DNA of 64,000 bases from Nonomuraea angiospora (GTDB taxonomy: Bacteria; Actinomycetota; Actinomycetes; Streptosporangiales; Streptosporangiaceae), in NCBI RefSeq assembly GCF_014873145.1, contig NZ_JADBEK010000001.1, positions 2,046,001-2,110,000 of the forward strand. The letters run 5' to 3'. Position 1 is the first letter of the stretch. Every line of letters begins with the position of its first letter. Positions 7,286 to 16,400 of this stretch are shown piece after piece. The notes under the pieces are model-generated. The model had not been told where the DNA came from. It did not search any database and saw only the letters and a program-made list of their open reading frames with translations. Both the position numbers and the translations under genes were made by a program.

Positions 7286-8653
7286 TCATCGTCCCGCGGT
7301 GATCGCCGGCGCCTGCCGTTCGTGGAATCCGCCGTCCGGGGAGCGCACGATGATCCCGGTCTCCACCCCGTGCTCGGCCACGTGGCGATCCTCCTGCTGA
7401 AGGGCCAGGCAGATCCATCGGGTGACGACGAAGGCGATGACGGGGCCGACGACCACGGCGAACCTGAAGAAGATCGTCACAGCGTCGACCGTGAGGTGGA
7501 ACTGGTGGGCGAACTGGTCGTTGGCCGCGGCGGCCCACAGCAGGCCGTAGAACGTGACGCCGGCGACCGCGACGGCCGTCTTCACCGGCGTCTCGCGGGG
7601 CCGGTCGAGCAGGTCGTGCGCGGGCGTCTCGCGGGCCATGCGGGCCGTCGTCTTCGGCCGGCCCTGGGCGTCGCGGCGGGCGCGCCGCGCGGCGAGGAAG
7701 CGCTCGGCCGTCGGGTAGGCGGCCAGGACGGTGAAGAAGAGCCCGGGGATCACCAGCGTGGGGACGATGACCGCGAGGCTGAGCGTGTAGTCCCCGATGG
7801 CGAGCTCCCATCCGGGCATGATCCGGAGTGCGCCGTCGAGGAAGCCCATGTACCAGTCGGGAACCGAGCCCGCCGAGATCTGCGTCGGCGTGGCCGGGCC
7901 GTACAGCCAGATGGGGGCGATCTGGAACCCGAACCCGAGGATGATCAGCATGCCGATCGTCGCGAGCGCCATCGCCGGGCGTGCGCTCCGCCGCGCCGGC
8001 AGCGAGACGACGAACCGGGAGTGGCCGTGCCGCCGTACCAGCAGCTCGCGGGCGATCAGCAGCGCGGCCATGACGACCGCGACGAGCAGGTGGCCGCCGT
8101 ACATGACCGGAATGACCCTGTCGCCGGGGAAGTCCGGGCCGAACAGCAGTGACAGCGCCCAGGTGCCCACCACGGGGACGGACTGCGCGACCGACTTGAT
8201 CAGCCACAGGCTCCCGCCCGACAGCAGGTCGTCCGGCAGGGCGTTGCCGGTCTCGCCCGCGGCCATGCCCAGCGCCAGCAGCGTCACCCAGATCAGCCAC
8301 TGCCCGGTGCGCGGGCGGCGGAACGCGCCGGTGAGGAAGAGGCGCAGCAGCTGCGCCACGACGGCCGCCACGAAGACGAGCGCCGCCCAGTGGTGGACCT
8401 GGCGGATGAGCAGGCCGCCGCGCACCTCCAGGCTCAGGTGCATGGTCGAGTCGAAGGCCCTGCTGACGAGGAGTCCACGCAGCGGGCCGTATGAGCCGTC
8501 ATAGGTGACCTGGGACATGCCCGGGTCGTAGAACACCATCAGCACCGCGCCGGTCACCGCCAGGACGACGAACGACCAGACGGCGATCTCCGCGAACATG
8601 AACGACCAGTGGGAGAACTGAAACGAGCGGCGCTTGGCCGGCAACGAACGCAT
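7286..8653 (-). CDS. orphan QcrB-like cytochrome b, apparently lacking haem bH ligands
   Basis: 455 residues, multi-spanning membrane protein of the respiratory cytochrome b family. Family marks seen are QVHHWAALVFVAAVV (helix B), LPDDLLSG, PVVGTWALSLLFGPDFPG, helix D MYGGHLLVAVVM, and the Qo-site PDWYMG at 265-270. H87 and H188, the first His of each helix pair, are present. The second positions are not His: 14 residues after H87 is Q101, and 14-15 residues after H188 are R202/E203. In cytochrome b the first pair binds haem bL and the second pair bH, so this protein should bind only bL. No qcrA or qcrC is adjacent, unlike normal bc1 operons. It starts with AGGGGG six bases upstream. The electron partner is unknown. 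Confidence 0.85.
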   Translation of the reverse strand: MRSLPAKRRSFQFSHWSFMFAEIAVWSFVVLAVTGAVLMVFYDPGMSQVTYDGSYGPLRGLLVSRAFDSTMHLSLEVRGGLLIRQVHHWAALVFVAAVVAQLLRLFLTGAFRRPRTGQWLIWVTLLALGMAAGETGNALPDDLLSGGSLWLIKSVAQSVPVVGTWALSLLFGPDFPGDRVIPVMYGGHLLVAVVMAALLIARELLVRRHGHSRFVVSLPARRSARPAMALATIGMLIILGFGFQIAPIWLYGPATPTQISAGSVPDWYMGFLDGALRIMPGWELAIGDYTLSLAVIVPTLVIPGLFFTVLAAYPTAERFLAARRARRDAQGRPKTTARMARETPAHDLLDRPRETPVKTAVAVAGVTFYGLLWAAAANDQFAHQFHLTVDAVTIFFRFAVVVGPVIAFVVTRWICLALQQEDRHVAEHGVETGIIVRSPDGGFHERQAPAITAGR

Positions 8654-8723
8654 GTGAGCCCCCTAAACGTGCCTCACCCACAAGACGGATTCGGGGCGCG
8701 AGGTGTGACACTGGCGAGGCTCC

Positions 8724-8745
8724 GGTGACGGTGATTCGCGTCACC
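8724..8745. promoter_or_regulatory. inverted repeat GGTGACG-N8-CGTCACC
   Basis: A perfect 7-bp inverted repeat with an 8-base spacer lies 71 bp upstream of the cytochrome b start and 79 bp past the stop of the secreted-protein gene on the same strand. It could be an operator for the cytochrome gene or a weak terminator. There is no U-run, so an operator is slightly more likely. Confidence 0.3.
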
Positions 8746-8823
8746 GCGCGGCGGGTGATGCGGGCCCGCCGCGCCGCGCGCTTCGGAAGGAGACCGCCGC
8801 CCGCTGACTCCGGCCGGCGGCGA

Positions 8824-9360
8824 TCAGGCCGGGTAGTCCTTGGGGTTGATCTGCGTGGCCTGCGCCTTGCCGCCCTTGACCGGGTGGAGGGTGATGGTCC
8901 AGATGCTGTACGAGGTGGCGGTGGTGACGAACTTCAACCGGTCGGTGAAGCGCTGGTAGCTGGCCCCCACGGCGAACCTGCGCTTGCTGGTGCTGAAGCG
9001 GGAGCCGGTGGTGAAGTAGATCCGGTACGAGCCGTCCCTGACGTCCTTGATGCTCGCGGAGGACTTCGCGCGGACGTAGATGCTGATCGCCTTGGTCCTG
9101 CCCTTGACGAGGGTGACGACGCCGTCCCTCGACGTGCCGTTCTTGATCTTGAGGACGCCGCGGCCGCCGCTGAGGCCGTCGTAGATGATCCTGCCGTTGG
9201 CCGGGCGGGCCGCGGCGGCGGCGCTCTGCGAGGCCGGGGCGGCGGCCTGCGTGCCGGTCGCGGCGGTGGCGCCGGCCGGGGAGGCGGTCAGCAGGCCGGC
9301 TGTCAGCGCGACGGCGACGGCACCGGCCCGCAGGGCGGCTCCTTCGAGGGGCTTCTTCAC
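8824..9360 (-). CDS. secreted protein of unknown function
   Basis: 178 residues from the GTG at 9360; AAGGAG lies 11 bases upstream, whereas the GTG at 9369 is only 2 bases from it. The N-terminus is a clear Sec signal: KK, a hydrophobic AGAVAVALTAGLLTA core, and an ASPAGATA cleavage region. The mature part (about 120 residues) is basic and beta-rich: RIIYDGLSGGRGVLKIKNG, a Tyr/Phe-rich run with YRIYFTTGSRFS, and a final WTITLHPVKGGKAQ. I do not recognise a named domain. Composition suggests a small beta-sandwich exported to the cell wall. No neighbour suggests a role. Confidence 0.7.
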   Translation of the reverse strand: MKKPLEGAALRAGAVAVALTAGLLTASPAGATAATGTQAAAPASQSAAAAARPANGRIIYDGLSGGRGVLKIKNGTSRDGVVTLVKGRTKAISIYVRAKSSASIKDVRDGSYRIYFTTGSRFSTSKRRFAVGASYQRFTDRLKFVTTATSYSIWTITLHPVKGGKAQATQINPKDYPA

Positions 9361-9435
9361 GACGAACACATCTCCTTGGGCGCATGGTCACGGCCAGGGA
9401 CAAACATAGAAGAAACCGGGCGGATCGCGTACCTA

Positions 9436-9768
9436 TTATGTCCCAGGGGTGCCCTTCACGAAGTCGCGGAGGTCGCCGGACAGCTCCCGCAGGCTCGCCT
9501 CCACGCTGTACATCATGTGGCCCCCGGCGTAGCCGGCCGTCCGGACGCGTTCGCGGGGCCAGGCCGACTGGCGTACGGCGTGCCGGGCGGCGCCGATCGT
9601 CGTCGTGAGGTCGAACAGGCCGGTGCAGATGAGCAGCCGCATCGCCGGCGCCCGCCGCATCGGCCGGGCGAGGGAGTCCATGTAGGGCCAGTCGCCGAAG
9701 GGGGACGTCGCGCCCCACCGCCAGACGTCCGCCGGGGCGTGGCCTCCGGCGTCGACGGGCGGCTCCAT
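9436..9768 (-). pseudogene. C-terminal remnant of an S10 serine carboxypeptidase-like gene
   Basis: About 110 codons read as the tail of an S10-type peptidase: MRRAPAMRLLICTGLFDLTT (the strand and Asp region), then VRTAGYAGGHMMYSVEASL carrying the catalytic-His AGHM motif, ending at TAA. The signal peptide, the Ser nucleophile and about three quarters of the usual length are missing. The fragment stops abruptly at about 9768 against another fragment on the opposite strand, so it is a deletion remnant and not a short gene. Confidence 0.7.
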
Positions 9769-9864
9769 GCCGGCGCGGTGGACCAGGCGGCCCAGCGGCT
9801 CAACGTCAGCCGCTTCACGGTCTGCAACTACCTCAACGAGCTCCAGGCCGAGACCGTCGAGTGA
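9769..9864 (+). pseudogene. C-terminal HTH remnant of a PAS/YheO-DauR-type regulator
   Basis: The last about 30 codons before the TGA at 9864 read GAVDQAAQRLNVSRFTVCNY followed by LNELQAETVE. This is the terminal helix-turn-helix of YheO/DauR-like regulators (family pattern: VSRxTVYNYLNE). The rest of such a gene is absent; upstream is the S10 remnant on the other strand. The junction near 9768 marks a recombination or deletion scar. A Cys replaces the usual Tyr (TVCNY), consistent with decay. Confidence 0.6.
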
Positions 9865-9874
9865 ACGTCCGGCC

Positions 9875-10390
9875 TCAGGTGTCGCCCCGCGCCCCCACGA
9901 CGATCATGCCGGTCGTGTGCAGGCTGGTCAGCAGGGCCCAGTCGTCGGCCGGGTCGAGCCAGACCTGGAGCTCGGCCGGCCCGGACGGCCGCGGCAGCGT
10001 CCCGGCGGGCTCGTAGAAGGCCGAGACCAGGACCAGGGGCACCGGCGCCTCCCACCGGGAGGGGGCCGGCGGCTCGTGCCGGCCGCCGAGCAGGACGGCG
10101 CGCTCGGCCTCGTCACAGGCGACCAGCTCCGGTCCGGCCGCGAGCTGGGCCTGCAGCCTGACCTGCAGGTCTATGGCGAGAAGGACCCGAGCCGCGGCGC
10201 GCTCGTCATCGGTGGCGAGCGCGGCGTAGCCGGGGATGAGCATCCCGGTCAGCTCGGCGGCGTCGTCGGCGTAGCCGCGATAGGTGCCGCCCGCGTAGAT
10301 CATCTCGTAGCGGTACGGCCGGCCGTCGCCGTTGACCGGGGCGGCCGGGGGTGGCTCCGCCGCCGAGGAGTTGCGGATGATCACGGCCAC
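9875..10390 (-). CDS. uncharacterised protein downstream of the giant effector (candidate immunity protein)
   Basis: 171 residues, acidic, no signal or membrane segment. Recognisable stretches are YRYEMIYAGGTYRGYADDAA, then AARVLLAIDLQVRLQAQL, and C-terminal ELQVWLDPADDWALLTSLHT. I recognise no family. It begins 31 bp after the effector stop on the same strand, so it is probably co-transcribed and last in that operon. In polymorphic toxin loci the gene at this position often encodes the immunity protein for the C-terminal enzyme domain; that is inference from position only. It could also be an unrelated gene. Confidence 0.55.
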   Translation of the reverse strand: MAVIIRNSSAAEPPPAAPVNGDGRPYRYEMIYAGGTYRGYADDAAELTGMLIPGYAALATDDERAAARVLLAIDLQVRLQAQLAAGPELVACDEAERAVLLGGRHEPPAPSRWEAPVPLVLVSAFYEPAGTLPRPSGPAELQVWLDPADDWALLTSLHTTGMIVVGARGDT

Positions 10391-10421
10391 CGGCCGGCCT
10401 CCCGTTCCGTGGTGAGGTCGT

Positions 10422-13400
10422 TCATGTCGCGGGCACCCAGCGGGTGGCGGCGAACAGGGCGGTGAGCTGCTCCTTGTCGGCGGCCCGCCAGAACAGCTCG
10501 TCCATCAGGACCCGGAAGGACATGCTGCCCCGCTCGGTGAGGTCCAGCCCGGGCTCCAGCTTGAGGAGCTCGGCGTGGGTGCCCAGCCGGTCGACCTGGC
10601 CCAGGTTGGGCAGATCGCCCAGTGTCGCGTTGCGGAACGCCGCCTCGACCAGCGCGAGCGACACCTTCACCTGAGACTGGATCACGGCGGCGTCGAGCGA
10701 ACCGTCCCACAGCCGGAACTCGATGTGGTCTTTCACGGTCCGTTTCATGCTCTCCATGTTCACCGCGGACTTGCGGGTGTTGAGATTGCGCACCCGCGCA
10801 ATCGACTCGTAGCCCGGTGCCGGCAGCCGGTTGGGCCGGCACTGCTCCACGCCTCGGTGGCTTTCCCGTTCCGGATTGTGCCCGAGTCTGAACAGGGTGT
10901 CGGTGTGATGACCCGCGTAATTCAGCACGCTGGTGTAGTTCTCCGGGATGTGGTCGTAGTCGTGCGTGCTCACGTGGACGTGCCCACCGGCCGAGGCGCC
11001 GGCCGTGCCCCCGTGCGAGCGGATGATCTCGATGGCGACGCGGAGGTTCTCCCACGTCGCCGGCTCGTCGTACAGGATGGGCGAGACCAGCTCGCCGTCG
11101 ACCGTGCCGTCCTTTTCCAGCCTCCACAGACCGCGCCCGCCGTTCTTGCCCGACCGGTAGCCCTCGCCTTGCATGGTGTGGTAGTCGTGCACCTGGTCGT
11201 CGCCGGTGAGACCGGCCGCGTGCAGCGCACGGGCGATGGCCCGCAGGGCTTGGTGACGGTTGTGCTTCGGCAGGTCGAACTCGATCTCCAGCCCGAACCC
11301 GCGCCCGCCGTCCCTGGCCGCCAGGGACGCGGTGGCGTTCTCCAGCAGGTAGGGGATCACCGGCTCTCCCCTGACGGCGCGTTCCACCGCCTGGTCGTAA
11401 GCCCGTCGATACGCCGCGAAATCCCCGGTGAACGACACTTCAGGGCGCTCCGGCCAGCGCTGCCACGCACGGGTGCGGGCCTCCAGCGAGGCGACCAGCT
11501 CCTGCTTGGCCACGGCCAGCGGGTCGTTGGCGACCAGGCGCGACACGGTGCGGCGCAGGGAGGACTGGTGGAAAGCCTGCCTGGCCTGCGTGTGCGCGTC
11601 GGCCGCGGCCTGCCGGGCGTCCCGGACGGCCGCGGGCGACAGGTCGTGCAGGCCCGGCGGGACCTGCTGCGGGTCCGGCCGCGGGACGACGTTCACGCGC
11701 AGGGCGTCGAGCACCACCTGCCTGTCGACCGGCCCGACGAGGTCGACGACGTGCGGCAGTGCCACGGCGGCCTGCCGCACCAACTGCTCGACGGAATGGT
11801 GGTAACCCGCGTCCCCCGCCAACCGGCGCAGCGGATCGAACACCCACATCCGGGACGGCGACTCGGAGCCGGTGCTCTCGGCGAGGCGCGAAAGGACGCG
11901 CGCCTCGTCGTCGCTCAACCGCGTCAGGCCGCGCTCGGCCGCGATCCGCCGCCCGTCCCAAAGGTACGGGTCGCGCGCCCGGTAGGCGCCGAGGCGGCCG
12001 ACGAGGTCCTCGCGGTCGGCCGCCCGCGCCAGGTCGGCGCCGTCCGCCTGCGCGTCCGCGGCCAGGCGGACGAGCTGCTCGGCGGAGCGTCCCATCCCGA
12101 GGTCGCCGGCCAGGCGCTCCAGCGGCGGGACGGTGTCACGGCCGGAGTTCGAGACGATCTCCTCCAGGCGCGCGGACAGCCGCGCGATGGGGTCGCGCAG
12201 CTCGGGCAAGGAGTATCTTTCGGCGAGCAGCACCCCGTTCCACAGGTACGGGTCGTCCTGCCAGAACCGGTCCATGGCGGCGCAGAACTCCGCCTCCCCG
12301 GCCGTCCCAGCCGGGAAGTAGCCCCTCTCGTGGGCCGCCCGGACGACCGGCAGCAACTCCTTGACGTCGCCGATGCCGTACCGGTCGAGCACGGGTTTGA
12401 CGAAGCTGCGGACCTTGGCGGAGGTGATGGGCTCCCCCATCATCTCGGCCATGAGCCCGATCGTGCGTGCCTGCGCGGCGGTCGCCTCGGGGAGGGAGAA
12501 CCGGGCCTGGTACCGCTGCCCCGTCCAGCGATAGGAGTCCGCCGCCATGGCGTTTCTGAGAGCGTCGACCAGGTTCGTACGGCTGGTCGTGCCGTCCGGG
12601 TTCAGGCCGGATCGCCGGGCATTCTCGTAGACCTCCACCAAGGCGTCGAGATCGAGGTCCAGGCCGAGTTCGGAGGCCAGGTCGTGCAGGGCCCTTCGCG
12701 GGTTCGGCCAGTTGAGGGTCCGGCTCATCGAGGCCAGGGCTCTTGCCGTCGTGTCGCCCCCGTCGATGACGGGCAGCTCCTCCACCAGGCGCCGGCCCTC
12801 CAGGAGGACCTCGTCCGGCTCGGCCGGGGGGTTGCTCAGCAGCCGCTCGATCCGGTTCGGCGGGCCGTCCTGGCCCGAGCCTTCCTGGCGCGAGCCGTCG
12901 TGGTGCGAGCCCTCCTGACGCGAGCCCTCCTGACGCGAGCCGTCGTGGTGCGAGCCGTCGTGGTGCGGGCGGTCGTTGCCGGGTGCCCAGCGGTGGACGA
13001 TCGCGGCGGCTTCGGCGAAGTTGCGGGGCCGCGGATCCGCGATCGGCGAGAACCCGTCGATGTCGAGGAGGCCGGGCGCCTCGTGCGGGTGCGGCGCGTT
13101 CGCCGGGTTCGCCGGGTGCGGTGGCCGGGGGCCGGTGCCGGGAGCCGCCAGGACGCGGTCGAGTTCGGTGCGTACGTCGGGCCAGGCCCGCGCGAGGTCG
13201 GGGTGCAGGTTGAGGCCCGGCACCTCCTCCAGCGGCACCCATACGTTGTCGAGCGACTCGCGGGAGGCGGGCCAGACGTCGGCCCGGTGGGACATCTCGC
13301 CGATGACGGTGTCGTACGCCCAGCCGCCGTGGTCGTCATGGTGGACCCCGCGCACCGTCACCTCACTCGGGTCCAGCCTGTTCTCCTCGCCGGCTTCGCG

Positions 13401-16400
13401 GAAGCCGCCGTCGACCGGATCCTCGCCGCGGTGGAGGGCGCCGCCGGGCAGCCCCATCGTCCCTCCGTGCTGCGTCTCCATGGAACGCAGCTGCATGAGC
13501 ACGTGGACCTCACCGCCGGGAGCGCGGTGGAAGAGCAGCAGACCGGCCCCGCCTTCCGTGCCCCAGTGCCGGTGACCCTGCTCGCACTGGATCCATCCGT
13601 CGGTGGGCTTGGAGACCTGCCAGCCGGGTGGAAGGTCGGAATAGGCGGCGGGTGTCTCGGTGACGTGCGGCGGCCGCAGCACGGTGACCTCGCCGGGCGT
13701 GGCGAGCACGACGAACTCGTTGAGAGGCAGCTGCCCCATTCCCGTCCACGGCGTGGACAGCACCTGGGAGGCCGGGAAGACCGCCGCCATGACCGCCCCG
13801 TCCCCCAGGCCGGTGTACCGCTTGGCGACCCCGGGCATGGCGCTCCACGACTGCAGCGGCAGCGCCGGCGGGGCCGGTACGACGTCCCCGTTCGCGGCCT
13901 CCGCCAGGCCGGGGACCGGATGCCGACCGAAGGTGATCCCCCGGTAGAGCACCAGCTCCTCGATGCCGCGGCTTTCGAGCTCGCGCTGCGTCTGCGCGTA
14001 CTGCTGCCGCAGGAAGTCGCGCAGCATGTCACCGGAGCGGGCGTGGACCTTCGCGGCCGTCCTGGCGCGGCTGGGATCACCGTACGCCGACAGGTCGAGA
14101 ACCCCGGTCAGCCCGAACTCGTCGAGCGCGGCCATGTGCATGGCCAGCCGCTCCGGCAGCATCTCGCTCGCGCCGTAGCCCCAGGTACGCAGCAGCTCCT
14201 CGACGGCCAGCCGTCGCGCCGTCCGGTGCGCTTCGGGCGAGTCGAACGGCAGCCGCTGGATGATCCGGCGTTCGCCTTCCGCGTACCTGCGGGCGCCTTC
14301 CACGAAGGACGGCAGGTCGCTCCGTTCGACCGCCTGCCAGGTCCTGATGGTCTTTCCCATGACGCGGACCTCGCTCTGGACGAGGTCGCTCGCGGGGTCG
14401 CCGACCGCGGCCTGCAGCGTTCGTTTGCGGCCCACGCCGAGCATGTCCTTCGTCGAGGACCGCATCGCGTCCGCCAGCCGATCCACCGTGGCGGAATGGG
14501 CGGCCTCCCAGGCGGGACCGCTGATCGGGTCGTAGGCGCCGTCCCGGCTGAGCAGGTCCGCCACCTGGCGCGTCACCGGCTCGATCCGGCGCGGGTTCTC
14601 GGGCAGCGGGCTGGACCTGGGCATGATGGTCTGGCCGCCCTGGAGGTCCGTATGCGCGTGTTGGGGCGTCTCCGGAGAGACTACCGGCGCCCGCTGATCG
14701 GTCGCAGGCGGATCGGTCGCAAGCGGAGCGGTCGCAGGCGGCTCGCTGCGGTCGATGCCATCGCTGCGGTGGCTGCCGTCGCTGTGGTCGCTGCCGTCGC
14801 GCGGCGAGGGGGCGGATTCATCCGTGTGCCGCTCCTGGACGGTCGGCGCCGTTTCGGTGGTTTCGGGAGGCGGGCTGTCCTGCGCCTGGCGGTGGTTGGC
14901 CTGTTCGCCGGAGCCGGGGGCGTCGGGGGTCGGGGTGATGATCGCCGGGACCGTGGCCGGGAGCAGCGACGTGCGAGGGAGGCTGCCCGGAGTCGCGGGC
15001 TCGGCCCGCGGGACGGTGGGGACGGTGTCGCCGATCGGGGCTCGGGCGGCGGGCAGGTTCTGCTGGGGTGGTGGTGCGAGGGTGCCGCCCTGCTCGGCCC
15101 TGTCTCCGACCGGAGTGTGCAGAAGCACGTCCTGGCGCCGGGTGACCTCGCCGACGATCACCTGGCCCTGGTGCGGCTGGGGGAGGTTGGTCCCCGGTTC
15201 GGGCTGCTGCCGGTTGATCAGGGTGGCGACGTCGGCGTGCTGTTCGGGCCCGGGGTGGTGCTGCGCCACGGCGGTGGCGTCGCGCCCTGCGGGCAGCGGG
15301 GCGGCGGTGTGCGGTACGGGCGGAGCGGTGGCATCAGGCGGTACCGGCGGAGCGGCGGCGTCAGGCGATACCGGCGGAGCGGTCGCGTCAGCCGATATGG
15401 GCGGAGCGGCGGGGTCGTGCGGTACGAGTCGGGGCGAGGACAGGGGCTGGCCGCCGGATGAGGGCGGCGGGTCGGCATGGGGGGACGAAACGGGCGGGGT
15501 GTCCCCGAGCTCCGCGACCGCCCGCATCGGGATGAAGCTCACCCGGGCCGAAGCGGGGATGTCGAGGCCGCCCGCGACACCGGAGATGAAGGTGTACGCC
15601 AGGTGCTCGCCGTCGAGTTGCCCGCTGAGCGCCAGCCCCGGGACGGCTCCGGCGGTGCCCGCCGCTCCGCCCAGCAGCGCCTGGCCGTACATGCTCTGCG
15701 CGATCGCCGCGATCTTGTCGCGTACCGCGAGCTCGGCCTCGGACGCGACGTACACCATCTGCCGGCTCAGCAGCCGTGACAGGGCCGCGTTGGCGCCGGC
15801 GAACAGGGCACCGGTCAGCGCGCCGCTGCCCAGCGACATCGCCAGGGACGCCAGGTCGAAGTCCCCCGCCTCGCGATCCCCCCAGATCTGCTGCGCCACC
15901 TGCACGCCGAGGTCCAGGCCGCCCATGATCCCGGCGAACTTCAGCATGTTGACCAGGACGAGCCGCTTCAGCGTCTGGATGTTCACCTGGGTCAGCAGCG
16001 CGTTGTGCTGGATCAGCCGGAGAACGGCCGGGCCGTTGACGTAGATCCACACCAGCAGCTTGACGATCATCGCGCCGAGCAGCGCGAGCGAGGCGTAGAT
16101 CATCCACTCGGTGTGCTGCATCCGCACGCCGTGCTCGCGCAGGGCCGCCGCCTCCTCCCGGAGCGACTTCTCCAGGAGGTCGATCAGCGTCTCGTCCGAA
16201 GGGGGGCCGTCCGCGTCCGGCTGCCCGCCGAGCACCTTGAAGACCTGCTCGAACGTCTCCTTGGCGGCGCCCTGCCATTGGTGGTCGCGCAGCGACCGCA
16301 CGACCGCGGCGGCGTCGTCCGACTTGATCGTGGCCAGCAGGTCCGCCAGGTTCTCCAGCACCTGCGCCTCGGCGATGACGCCGTCGACATCGGTCTCCGG

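Noticed and set aside
10575..15461. A plus-strand open frame of more than 1600 codons opposite the giant effector gene
   Set aside because: It mirrors the third-position GC bias of the minus-strand gene, has no recognisable domain and is Arg/Val/Gly-rich low-complexity sequence.
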